A stretch of DNA of 46,713 nucleotides from Ardenticatenaceae bacterium (GTDB taxonomy: Bacteria > Chloroflexota > Anaerolineae > Promineifilales > Promineifilaceae), in contig JASJCR010000074.1 in the NCBI GenBank assembly GCA_030065875.1, positions 1 through 46,713 of the forward strand. Direction: 5' to 3'. Below, in pieces: positions 15,618 through 23,985 of this stretch. Position 1 is the first letter of the stretch. Every line of letters starts with the position of its first letter. The translations under genes and the position numbers were made by a program. The notes beneath the pieces were generated by a model. It saw only the letters and a list, made by a program, of their open reading frames with translations, had not been told where the DNA came from and ran no database searches.

Positions 15618-15651
15618 AAAAGCCGGACATCTGGGAGGATGCCCGGCTTTT
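15618..15651 (-). terminator. intrinsic terminator after lon
   Basis: AAAAGCCGGACAT (15618-15630) pairs with ATGCCCGGCTTTT (15639-15651) with one mismatch and an 8-nt loop. Both strands end in a short T run, so it may work in both directions. It lies 35 bp beyond the lon stop. Confidence 0.8.
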
Positions 15652-15685
15652 AGTTGCCATTCAATGGGTAAGCGAGTGGTTCTAA

Positions 15686-18118
15686 TTATTTGGCCAACAG
15701 CGGGTTATCAGGAGGGCCGTTGGGGGTTGGGAGCGGCAGGTTTGAGCCTTCGTCAGATCCGCTTTTGGCCTGCGGCCGGAACGGATCGCCAATCGGATCG
15801 AGTAAGGTGACTTCCAACACCTCCGGAAGATAAGTGACCGGGATCAACGTTAAATCTTCTTTGACCGAATCCGGCAGTTCTGGGATGTCTTTGGCGTTGG
15901 CCTGCGGCAGCAAAACCGTTTTGATTCCGGCGCGATGGGCGGCAATTGTTTTGCCCTTGAGCCCTCCGATTTCAAGCACCTTGCCGCGCAGGGTGACTTC
16001 GCCGGTCATGGCCACATCACGGCGAACCGGGCGGTTGGTAAAGGCGGAGATAATGGCGGTCGTTAAGGCGATTCCGGCACTGGGTCCATCCTTCGGTGTC
16101 GCCCCGGCCGGGACGTGAATGTGAAGATTAACCTGGTCAAATATACCGGGATCCAGCCCCAGCGTGCGCGCGTTTGAACGAGCGTAGGTCAAAGCGGCCT
16201 GGGCAGATTCTCGCATGACATCCCCCAGCGAACCGGTCAGGATGACCTTGCCGCTTCCTTCACTCAGGCTGACTTCGATGGCCATCACGTCACCACCAAA
16301 GCTGCTGACCGCCAGACCGGTAGATACGCCGACTTCGTCCCGCTCTTCAGCCAGGCCATAGCTAAACTTTTCTGGCCCAAGATATTCCCGGGTATCTTCC
16401 GGGGTCAGGTTAAACGGTCCTTCTTCACCACTGGCGACCTTAACGGCGACCTTGCGGATCAGAGTGCCAATTAGCCTTTCAAGCTGGCGTACACCGGCTT
16501 CACGAGTATAGCGGCGGACCATAAGCCGCAGCGCCTCTTCTTCAATGGTGATTTCATGGTCGTCAATGCCGTGCCCCTTAATTTGTTTGGGCACCAGGTG
16601 GTGGGCGGCGATTGATACCTTCTCTTCCTCAATGTAGCCGGGCATGGTGATGCTTTCCATCCGATCGTATAGCGGTGGCGGAATACGGCTGGCCTGATTG
16701 GAGGTGGTAATAAAGATCACCTGGCTTAAATCAAAGGCAACTTCAAGGTAATGATCGGTAAATGAGTGATTTTGCTCGGGATCCAAGACCTCAAGCAAAG
16801 CGGAACTGGGGTCACCGCGCCAGTCAGCTCCGACCTTGTCGATTTCATCGAGTACGATAACCGGATTTTTGGTACCGGCATCAAGCAGGGCTCGGATAAT
16901 CCGGCCGGGCAGCGCGCCAATATAGGTGCGGCGATGTCCGCGAATTTCGGCTTCATCGCGCACCCCCCCGAGGCTGATGCGCACTAATTCCCGGCCGATT
17001 GCCCGAGCAACAGAGGAGGCGATTGAAGTTTTGCCAACCCCAGGAGGGCCGTTGAGATTAATAATCGCCCCTTTCATCTCTTTTCCGGCCAATTTCCGCA
17101 CGGCTACAAATTCGATAATCCGGTCTTTGACGTCTTCAAGACCAAAATGATCTTCATCGAGAATTTGTCGCACGTGGGTTAAATCAAAATTATCTTCAGT
17201 TTCTTTTGACCATGGAAGATCGCTCAGCGTTTCCAGATAGGTGCGAATCACCCCTGCTTCGGCAGCCTGCGGATTTTGCATCGACAGGCGTTTGAGCTCT
17301 TTGAGCGCTTTTTCTTCGATGTCATCGGGCATCCCGGCCGCCAGGATTTTCTCTCGCAGCTGATCTCCGGGATCTTCCGGCTCTTCGCCAAGCTCTTTCT
17401 TGATCGCTTTCATTTGTTCGCGCAAGATAAATTCACGCTGCGCTTTGGTCGCTCCATCACGGGCTTCACCTTCGATATCGCGCCGAATCTGGGCGATCTG
17501 CAATTCTTTCTGGAGATGTTCGACCAGCAGATTGAGCCGGGCGTGTCCATCCAGATTGGTCAGCAGATTTAGCTCCATTTCAAACGGCAGGGTTAACAAG
17601 CCGGACAGGTAATCAGACAATTCGGCCGGATTTTTGCGGCTGCGGGTGGCCACCATAACCTGCTGGTTCACTTCGCCCATGGCGTCGGCGTATTTTTCCA
17701 GATAGGCGATCGACTTCACCATGAGCTGACGATCGTCTTCGCTTAACTCAGATGCTTCGTCTTCTTCAGCCAGGTCAGTGTAGTAACCGGTTAAATGCGG
17801 GTCTTTTTGCAGTAAGCCGTCAAATTGAACCCGCTGCTGCAGCTCAACCAGCATCTGCACGCCGCCCATTTGGGGAGCGCGTAAAATATCGCGAATGTGA
17901 GCCAGGACGCCGATTTGGGCTAAATCTTCTTGGCCCGGTTCTTCGACCGTGGCGTCCAATTGAACCGTAATCAACAGCTGCCCATCTCCGTTGATAGCCG
18001 CTTGCGCTGCTGCCAGAGATCGGGAACGGCCGATAGAAATTGTGGTTGTGATTCCCGGAAATACCGCTCCCCCTCGAAGGGGAACAACCGGGATTCCATT
18101 TGCGTCAATTGTTGACAT
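15686..18118 (-). CDS. lon: ATP-dependent protease Lon
   Basis: The 810-residue product contains the N-terminal substrate-binding LON domain (about 10-200), a coiled region, the AAA+ module with Walker A GPPGVGKTS and Walker B VIVLDEID, and the C-terminal serine protease domain. The catalytic Ser is in PKDGPSAG and the partner Lys in GGLKGK. It degrades misfolded and regulatory proteins in the cytoplasm. I chose ATG 18118 because GGAG lies 8 nt upstream and the LON domain begins soon after; an in-frame start at 18184 would add 22 residues without a ribosome binding site. The C-terminal tail of about 25 residues is Pro/Asn-rich. Confidence 0.96.
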   Translation of the reverse strand: MSTIDANGIPVVPLRGGAVFPGITTTISIGRSRSLAAAQAAINGDGQLLITVQLDATVEEPGQEDLAQIGVLAHIRDILRAPQMGGVQMLVELQQRVQFDGLLQKDPHLTGYYTDLAEEDEASELSEDDRQLMVKSIAYLEKYADAMGEVNQQVMVATRSRKNPAELSDYLSGLLTLPFEMELNLLTNLDGHARLNLLVEHLQKELQIAQIRRDIEGEARDGATKAQREFILREQMKAIKKELGEEPEDPGDQLREKILAAGMPDDIEEKALKELKRLSMQNPQAAEAGVIRTYLETLSDLPWSKETEDNFDLTHVRQILDEDHFGLEDVKDRIIEFVAVRKLAGKEMKGAIINLNGPPGVGKTSIASSVARAIGRELVRISLGGVRDEAEIRGHRRTYIGALPGRIIRALLDAGTKNPVIVLDEIDKVGADWRGDPSSALLEVLDPEQNHSFTDHYLEVAFDLSQVIFITTSNQASRIPPPLYDRMESITMPGYIEEEKVSIAAHHLVPKQIKGHGIDDHEITIEEEALRLMVRRYTREAGVRQLERLIGTLIRKVAVKVASGEEGPFNLTPEDTREYLGPEKFSYGLAEERDEVGVSTGLAVSSFGGDVMAIEVSLSEGSGKVILTGSLGDVMRESAQAALTYARSNARTLGLDPGIFDQVNLHIHVPAGATPKDGPSAGIALTTAIISAFTNRPVRRDVAMTGEVTLRGKVLEIGGLKGKTIAAHRAGIKTVLLPQANAKDIPELPDSVKEDLTLIPVTYLPEVLEVTLLDPIGDPFRPQAKSGSDEGSNLPLPTPNGPPDNPLLAK

Positions 18119-18291
18119 GTTTTCTCCATTGGCGGCCGTGGCACCTAATATTCCCCAATATTTACGCCGCCCGTTTAATATCACTCAAGCAGCACGTTGA
18201 CTGCTGTGCGGAAATTTCCCATGTTAATATTTTTACCCAAATTAATGACCCAAGCTTACAGGTCCACTATAAAAGAAACAGTAGCGATAGG

Positions 18292-19842
18292 TCAGAGTGA
18301 TATTAGAGATGGGGTATTTTTAAAATACCGCTCGAGATCAGCTGCAGACAGCTGTGGCCATTGAGCAGCCAAGGTGTGATCGACCGGTACTTCTATGCTA
18401 CTCCCATCTGGCCAGCGAATCCATAGGTAATAATCCCCAAAAACATGGTGTAAAGCGGCAATTAAATCACTTTCCGGATCGCCCCACAACGAGGTATTTT
18501 GTCGGTAGGCGGTGCCAATGATTTCTTCGACCCACTGGCCGTTGATGATCGTTCCCTGAAGCACCACGCCGTTGACCAATCTGCAGAAACCGCTGTCTGA
18601 AGCGGCCGCAGTTGGCAGTTGAGGCAAGTTGGCCCCGGCATTTTCCAAGGGGAGTGTGGTCAACGGTTCGATTTCACCACTACTTTCCTTGACGGTTAGT
18701 ATGATGGCCACTTTTTGATCGGGATCTACAATGCCGATTCCGTTTTCAAAGAGGTGGAATTGATAGGCGTGACTGCCGATTAATATCGGTTTTTGGGTGA
18801 TTAAACCCGCGCTCCCCCCTTCAATCCAGCTGTATTCCTGGGTGGTGGGATCATAGGCGATCCCTTGCCAGCGGCCGGTCAGCGATAACCGGTGGGTTTT
18901 TAACTCCAGTGAGCTGCCCAGTAATTTTTTAAAATCGACCGGTGTTATCGGGGTAAATTGGGCGGCCGTGCTGGGTGGTCGAGCTACGGCTGGAACGGTA
19001 GGTGAAAGCAAATCCGGCGGAAATAGCGGCCGCTGTCCCTCTTCAAAATATTGCTTAAAAATCGACTTCAAAGCCGGCGGCAGGCGGTGAGGATCTTGAC
19101 CCTGGGTTGGGAGCTGGACCGCAGAATGAAAAAATGAAACCTTGTTTGTGGCCCGGTCATGAAGGGATTTGTAGCGGGGGTGAGTTCCCCCATATGGATG
19201 AATACCGGTCAAGGCTCTAGCCAGATGAACCGCAAAGGCATACCAATCGTTGGCCGGTGAAAATGCCGGCCGGGCGGCAAAATCTTGCACGTGATAGAGG
19301 TAAGGATCCACAAAAACCGGGTGGGCTACCGGGCAGGGGTGACGGCCGATTTGAAAGCTGTCGACATCGAGCCAAAAAATTTGGTCAAAATCCCGGCCGT
19401 CAACCCACAGATTGCTATCGTTAAAATCGCCGACGACCAGGCCGGTGCGGTGAAAATGATTGATATCCTGATGGATGAGACGAAAAATATCCAGAATCGC
19501 CTGCCAGGTGATGTTGAGGAGCTTCTGATATTTGGGGGTACAAAGCTTTTTAAGCGAGATGGCGTGCGCCGGTAATTTTGGCATCGCGTACCCGACAGCG
19601 ATTTTTTTTTGATTGTAAGCGATCTCCTGAGGACCCAGGGCAGAGGGCGGTAGCGCCTGAGCATTCCGTAGATGACAGAGCAGGTGCAGTTTCTCTTCCG
19701 GAACGGCCGAGCTTTGGCGATATTTTTTTAACACCATGCCGTTTGAGAGATCAAACACATCTCCTTCCCCTCCTGAGGCGATCAGGGAGTTTGGAGAAAT
19801 AACGTGTTTGGTTTTGCCCAGATAAACGGTTTCTGTTGCCAT
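18292..19842 (-). CDS. atypical protein kinase with C-terminal unknown domain
   Basis: The 516-residue protein starts with a kinase-like fold: Gly-rich loop ASGGEGDVF (22-30), Lys39/40 in VLKKY, catalytic loop GDFNDSN (Asp139, Asn144) and a DFG-equivalent LDVDSF (Asp159/Asp161). This pattern is seen in the YegI/TerY-P-associated group of bacterial eukaryotic-like kinases. The region after about 300 has several short beta-rich repeats and no recognised domain. The - strand start codon is directly abutted by a 19-bp palindrome that contains TATAAT, and no ribosome binding site is present. Substrate unknown; it is divergent from sixA. Confidence 0.8.
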   Translation of the reverse strand: MATETVYLGKTKHVISPNSLIASGGEGDVFDLSNGMVLKKYRQSSAVPEEKLHLLCHLRNAQALPPSALGPQEIAYNQKKIAVGYAMPKLPAHAISLKKLCTPKYQKLLNITWQAILDIFRLIHQDINHFHRTGLVVGDFNDSNLWVDGRDFDQIFWLDVDSFQIGRHPCPVAHPVFVDPYLYHVQDFAARPAFSPANDWYAFAVHLARALTGIHPYGGTHPRYKSLHDRATNKVSFFHSAVQLPTQGQDPHRLPPALKSIFKQYFEEGQRPLFPPDLLSPTVPAVARPPSTAAQFTPITPVDFKKLLGSSLELKTHRLSLTGRWQGIAYDPTTQEYSWIEGGSAGLITQKPILIGSHAYQFHLFENGIGIVDPDQKVAIILTVKESSGEIEPLTTLPLENAGANLPQLPTAAASDSGFCRLVNGVVLQGTIINGQWVEEIIGTAYRQNTSLWGDPESDLIAALHHVFGDYYLWIRWPDGSSIEVPVDHTLAAQWPQLSAADLERYFKNTPSLISL

Positions 19843-19887
19843 AGTGTATATTATACACTAAATGCGGTTTTTCGCAACTGTATTGGG
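19842..19887 (-). promoter_or_regulatory. leaderless promoter with overlapping 19-bp palindromic operator
   Basis: TAGTGTATATTATACACTA (19842-19860) is a perfect palindrome touching the kinase start codon. On the - strand it contains TATAAT exactly 7 nt before the ATG, so transcription would begin at or next to the A of the start codon. TTGCGA lies 16 nt upstream of TATAAT as a possible -35. Overlap of the -10 by the palindrome suggests repressor control. Confidence 0.6.
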
Positions 19888-19941
19888 TGAGTAAAGGGCA
19901 TGGGTGGGTTTTTGGCCCCTCTAATTTTTGCCTCCTGAGGA

Positions 19942-19978
19942 TTGGTACCCGCTTTGAGATGTGCTATTATCCATCTCA
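19942..19978 (+). promoter_or_regulatory. promoter and inverted repeat upstream of sixA
   Basis: TTGGTA (19942-19947) and TATTAT (19965-19970) are spaced by 17 bp. The repeat TGAGATG (19955-19961) and CATCTCA (19972-19978) is a perfect 7-bp inversion centred on the -10, so a regulator could bind there. Confidence 0.5.
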
Positions 19979-19993
19979 GGAAGGGGTAAAAAT

Positions 19994-20488
19994 ATGAAGA
20001 CATTGCTTATCATGCGCCATGCTAAATCCAGCTGGGATAATCGGCATTTGGCAGATTATGACCGGCCGCTAAACCCGCGTGGAGAGCGAGATGCACCCAG
20101 AATGGGTGAACTTTTGCGAAAAGAAGGATTGATTCCCGACGTTATCGTCACCTCAAGTGCAGAAAGGGCGCTAAAAACTGCCGAACTGGTGGCCCTTTCA
20201 TGTGATTTTTCTTCATCTCTGGTTACCGATCGCGAGCTTTATCACGCCCCGGCCGAAACATATTTTGACGTGATTTCCAAGCTGGATCCGGAGTTAAAAA
20301 CCGCTTTGGTGGTCGGACACAACCCCGGCATAGAAATGTTTCTTTCAAAAGTTGTTTTGACCTGGACGACGATGACGACGGCCAATATCGGTCATGTGCA
20401 GCTCGACATTCCCGATTGGTCCCACTTTCAGGAAGGGGTTTCCGGACGGCTGATTCATTTCTGGCAGCCGAAAGCCCTTTTTAAGTAA
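19994..20488 (+). CDS. sixA: SixA-type phosphohistidine phosphatase
   Basis: The 164-residue protein is a small histidine phosphatase: RHAKSSW (the RHG-type catalytic motif, near residue 8), DYDRPLNPRGERDA, SSAERALKTAEL and VVGHNPGIEM with the second catalytic His. Known SixA dephosphorylates the HPt domain of ArcB in E. coli. ATG 19994 has AGGAAGGGG upstream; an ORF start at 19961 would overlap the promoter. It lies 15 bp before a response regulator and is in one transcription unit with a sensor kinase, so action on that phosphorelay is a reasonable inference. Confidence 0.88.
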   Translation: MKTLLIMRHAKSSWDNRHLADYDRPLNPRGERDAPRMGELLRKEGLIPDVIVTSSAERALKTAELVALSCDFSSSLVTDRELYHAPAETYFDVISKLDPELKTALVVGHNPGIEMFLSKVVLTWTTMTTANIGHVQLDIPDWSHFQEGVSGRLIHFWQPKALFK

Positions 20489-20503
20489 GGGTATTATTTT
20501 TAT

Positions 20504-21232
20504 ATGAATGTTCTCGTTGTGGAAGATGACAGTACCCTGCTGGAGACGATTGAATATAACCTGGTTAAACAGGGGTACGACGTTATTACAGCCTCAGATG
20601 GGCAGATGGCCGTTGAAAAGGCCCGTTCTGATCATCCTGATTTAATTATTCTCGATGTGATGCTGCCAGAATTAGATGGGTTTGAGGTGTGTCGCATTTT
20701 GCGCAAGGAGATTGCCACCCCGATCATCATGCTAACCGCCCGCACCGATGAAGTGGATAAGGTGGTGGGCCTGGAAATGGGGGCCGATGATTATATTTCC
20801 AAGCCGTTCAGCATGCGCGAGCTGATGGCCCGCGTCAAAGCGATGCAGCGCCGCGTGAGGCTGATTCGGGAAGAAATCGATTCTCAGGTCTCCCGACAAA
20901 AAAACGGCCGGCCGGGCGTTGGTGACTCCGGTCGCCTAATGGAATTTGACAATCTGCGGATTGACCCGGATCGGCACGAAGTGTTAATCGGTGATGCACC
21001 GCTGCGCCTAAAACCCAAGGAGTACGAGCTGCTCGTTTTTTTGGCGCGCCATCAGGGGATCGCCCTGTCGCGAGATTTAATCCTGGAGCGGGTGTGGGGC
21101 TGGTCTTATGACGGGAACAGCCGCACCGTGGACGTTCATATTCGCTGGCTGAGGGAAAAAATCGAGTTTAACCCGACCAATCCCAGCCGTATCGTGACGG
21201 TGCGGGGGATTGGCTACCGATTTGAGGGGTAG
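20504..21232 (+). CDS. OmpR/PhoB-family response regulator
   Basis: The 242-residue protein has a receiver domain (1-120) with acidic pair ED/D (8-9), phosphorylation site Asp51 in LILDVMLP, conserved Thr in LTAR and Lys in ISKPF. A winged-helix DNA-binding domain follows (about 145-240: LRLKPKEYELLVFL, YDGNSRTVDVHIRWLREKIE). It is 2 bp upstream of the sensor kinase gene. The PhoB-like pairing suggests phosphate or envelope control, but the regulon is unknown. Confidence 0.94.
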   Translation: MNVLVVEDDSTLLETIEYNLVKQGYDVITASDGQMAVEKARSDHPDLIILDVMLPELDGFEVCRILRKEIATPIIMLTARTDEVDKVVGLEMGADDYISKPFSMRELMARVKAMQRRVRLIREEIDSQVSRQKNGRPGVGDSGRLMEFDNLRIDPDRHEVLIGDAPLRLKPKEYELLVFLARHQGIALSRDLILERVWGWSYDGNSRTVDVHIRWLREKIEFNPTNPSRIVTVRGIGYRFEG

Positions 21233-21234
21233 AC

Positions 21235-22689
21235 GTGATCGATCACCGGGAAGAACCGCTTGAGGGCGTTGACTTTGGACCGCGCGACCACATTCGCCAT
21301 ATGTTTTATCGGCGGATTGCCGCCTCTTTCGCGCTGCTGTTTGCACTTGTGATCGGTGGGGTCGTCTTATGGATGCAGCGACCGGCCTGCCGGGCTGATG
21401 TCAACTGCGGCTGGCCGGTATTTTTTGTTTCCCTATTGGTGACCATTCCAATTATTGTGTTGTTATCGTGGCTTTGGGGGCGGTGGCACGAGCGTCAGAC
21501 GGCTATCGTGACCCTACAGCTGGAGCGAGAGTACAAGCAGCAGGTGGGGTTGGTGGATTGGGAGCGACGCCGTTTGGCCACGGTTTTAAATCAAATGGCG
21601 GATGGGGTGGTGATGACCGATGATGCCGGCCGCATTCAGTATTTGAACCCGGCCGCCATGCGCATTTTAAACACCGGTCAGGATGAAGCTTTGGGGCATG
21701 CCTTTGCCGCCGTTGCTTTCCACCATCAGCTGATCGAGTTATGGCAGAAGTGCCGTCAGGAGCGTGAAGAGCAGACGGCCGCTTTGGAAATTGAACGCCG
21801 CGGTTTTTTTGTGCAGGTGATTGTTTCCCCGTTTCAGCTGATCGACCAGTGGGGATGCCTGGTGATCCTGCAGGATTTGACCCGTATTCGCCGTTTGGAA
21901 ACGGTCAGGCGTGATTTTATCAGCAACGTATCCCACGAACTTCTGACGCCCATTGCGGCCCTGCAGGCGGTGGTTGAAACGATTCAGGATGGGGCTCTGG
22001 ATGATCCCCCGATGGCCCGTCACTTTTTAAATCGGGCGTTAACCGAAGTGGACAGCCTGTCGCATATTGTCAGTGAGCTGTTAACGCTGTCGCGTATCGA
22101 AGCGGGCCAGGTTGCCCTGCGGATGCGGCCGGTGTCGGTGGCTGCCCTGTTTTCCCGGCCGCTCGAACAGTTTACCGTTTCGGCAAAGCGCAAAGAAATT
22201 GAATTGGCGTCCCACATCCCCGATGATTTTCCCTATGTTTTGGCCGATGCGGAGCAAATCTGGCAGGTCATCAACAACATCATGCATAACGCCTTAAAAT
22301 ATACGCCTGCGGGTGGTCAGGTTACCCTGGAAGCGAAGCGGAGTGAAGATGAGCCGGATTTTATTGTGATCGTCATTCAGGACAGCGGTATCGGCATTCC
22401 CAAAGAAGATTTACCCCGAATATTTGAGCGATTTTACAAAGCGGATCGTTCGCGCCAGCGAGACAAAGCCAGCGGGACCGGGCTGGGATTGTCGATAGCC
22501 AAGCACATCGTTCAGGCTCACGGCGGCCGCGTGTGGGCGACAAGCAAAGAAGGAAAAGGATCGTCGTTTTTTCTAACGCTGCCGATCACCCAAAATTTGC
22601 CTTCACCTGCGCTTGAAGCCTCTGTGGAAAATTTTACCCGATCTCCATCTTCTGCAGTCGATCCTGAAGGGCCGCAATCTCGCCCTTGA
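21235..22689 (+). CDS. PhoR-like sensor histidine kinase
   Basis: The 484-residue protein has two membrane segments (about 29-47 and 61-81), a PAS domain (about 113-215), a HisKA domain with the phosphorylated His234 in SNVSHELLTP, and an HATPase domain (NNIMHNALKYTP N box, DSGIGIP G1, GTGLGLSIAKHI G2). It starts at GTG 21235, with GAGGGG a short distance upstream; an ATG at 21301 is an alternative. The last 56 bp overlap the 3' end of a convergent gene. It forms an operon with sixA and the response regulator. Confidence 0.93.
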   Translation: MIDHREEPLEGVDFGPRDHIRHMFYRRIAASFALLFALVIGGVVLWMQRPACRADVNCGWPVFFVSLLVTIPIIVLLSWLWGRWHERQTAIVTLQLEREYKQQVGLVDWERRRLATVLNQMADGVVMTDDAGRIQYLNPAAMRILNTGQDEALGHAFAAVAFHHQLIELWQKCRQEREEQTAALEIERRGFFVQVIVSPFQLIDQWGCLVILQDLTRIRRLETVRRDFISNVSHELLTPIAALQAVVETIQDGALDDPPMARHFLNRALTEVDSLSHIVSELLTLSRIEAGQVALRMRPVSVAALFSRPLEQFTVSAKRKEIELASHIPDDFPYVLADAEQIWQVINNIMHNALKYTPAGGQVTLEAKRSEDEPDFIVIVIQDSGIGIPKEDLPRIFERFYKADRSRQRDKASGTGLGLSIAKHIVQAHGGRVWATSKEGKGSSFFLTLPITQNLPSPALEASVENFTRSPSSAVDPEGPQSRP

Positions 22690-23470
22690 GGTGTTCGATA
22701 TCGGCCGTAAATAAATCCGCTACTTCATCCCACCAATTTTCCCCATCATTGGGATCAACCTGCTTTGCTTTGCGCCACAGCCTTGAGACCATATCCTGAC
22801 GCAGGGTTTTGAATTGATAACGTATTTTGCGGACTCGCTGCCGACATTTTCGGAGTCGTTTTTGCAGCGTTTTGACCTTTGAACCAACCTGCGGATCAGC
22901 GGTGATATCTTTGACCGTTTGCGGATCGAGCTCGCCGGCCAAATCTCGCAGCGCCTGGATATCTTTTTGCGCGTACGCTTCGTTAACGGCGGCCATCATG
23001 GAGGTGGCGTAAGAGCGCATCAGAGCATCTTCAATCAGGTCTGGATGAAAACGTCGGGCCAACTCCCGATACAGTCTTTTTTCCGCTTTACGATCGCTGG
23101 GCAGGGGATCCACGATCGGACGAATATCGTCTTCCTGATCTTCATGACCGTTAATCGGCTCCGGTTCCGGATCGGGATCATCTTCCAGCCATTCGTCCGG
23201 ATCAAAAGGTTGGCCGCTTTCGGCCGCCTGCTGCCACATCGTCAGGCGGGTCAGCAGCCGCTGCTTGGTGACTTTTAACTCCTGTATTTCTTCGACCCAG
23301 GGCCCCAATTTTAAGCGACAGTGCATACGAAAGGCGTTAATTTCAGCCTGTTCACGGGCTAAATCCGCCTCTGCTTCACGCAGCAGCTCTTTGGCCTGTG
23401 CAAATTCGTTTTCGAGTTGACGGAGTTTTTCCTGCGAATTAGCGGGCTGCAGGGCGCGATGATTACTCAT
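22634..23470 (-). CDS. J-domain coiled-coil protein
   Basis: The 278-residue product starts with a long coiled coil (about 10-85) and a very acidic Asp/Glu/Pro linker (90-120). A J-like segment follows at about 128-176: YRELARRFHPDLIED, with the HPD tripeptide at 142-144, and a helix ending NEAYAQKDIQAL. A second basic coiled coil covers about 195-278. HPD is the DnaK-stimulating motif of DnaJ proteins. An open frame extends upstream to 23617, but ATG 23470 follows the neighbouring stop by 14 bp and leaves the first coiled coil intact. The 3' end overlaps the + strand kinase by 56 bp. Likely role: co-chaperone linked to the upstream sensor system. Confidence 0.75.
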   Translation of the reverse strand: MSNHRALQPANSQEKLRQLENEFAQAKELLREAEADLAREQAEINAFRMHCRLKLGPWVEEIQELKVTKQRLLTRLTMWQQAAESGQPFDPDEWLEDDPDPEPEPINGHEDQEDDIRPIVDPLPSDRKAEKRLYRELARRFHPDLIEDALMRSYATSMMAAVNEAYAQKDIQALRDLAGELDPQTVKDITADPQVGSKVKTLQKRLRKCRQRVRKIRYQFKTLRQDMVSRLWRKAKQVDPNDGENWWDEVADLFTADIEHLKGEIAALQDRLQKMEIG

Positions 23471-23484
23471 TCCAAAAGTTGACC

Positions 23485-23985
23485 CTACTGCGGCCGGGCG
23501 CTGAATAAATCGCCGCGCTTGTTGTAAATTCTTCTTACCAGGCGGCTGCCGTTGCGCATGCGCGAATGGATCAAAAAGGCTGGCCCCCAAAAACCACGGG
23601 TCAGGCCGATAAACCAATAGATAATCGGCAGGTCGCGAACGACGACCGTCACAATTTGGGAAACAAGTCGCGATTCTGGCAGCGCGACATCTTGAATTTG
23701 GTCCCAGCGCAGCCAGCGGCTTTCGTAAAATGCGGTTTTTAATTTGAACTGCTCCCCGGAAACGTGAACCTCGGGGTACATAAAATGGATGCTGGTGGCG
23801 AATAAAAGAGCGATGGGACCGGCAATCAGGATAATAATCAAAAATCGGGAGGGATTTACCGATATCTCATCGCTGATTAAAGGCAAAAACAGAAGGGCGA
23901 TATAGGCACCTACAATGGCGAAGGGGATAAATCTGGAGACGAGTTTGATTGTTTGAGGATATTCGTATATTTCAACTTTGCTCAT
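23485..23985 (-). CDS. membrane protein with PH-like domain
   Basis: The 166-residue protein has two membrane segments (about 15-35 and 46-66), then a soluble beta-rich region (about 70-150) with an exposed Trp-x-x-Trp (ESRWLRWDQI), a pattern found in bacterial PH (bPH_2/YdbT-like) domains. The start overlaps the stop of the upstream histidine kinase as ATGA. Function is not known. The tight coupling suggests that it assists or is controlled by the kinase. Confidence 0.65.
   Translation of the reverse strand: MSKVEIYEYPQTIKLVSRFIPFAIVGAYIALLFLPLISDEISVNPSRFLIIILIAGPIALLFATSIHFMYPEVHVSGEQFKLKTAFYESRWLRWDQIQDVALPESRLVSQIVTVVVRDLPIIYWFIGLTRGFWGPAFLIHSRMRNGSRLVRRIYNKRGDLFSARPQ

Noticed and set aside
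18184..18240. heat-shock (CIRCE or HrcA) operator before lon
   Set aside because: No TTAGCACTC-N9-GAGTGCTAA pattern is present; only a weak TTGGGT/TATTAA promoter-like pair was seen on the - strand.
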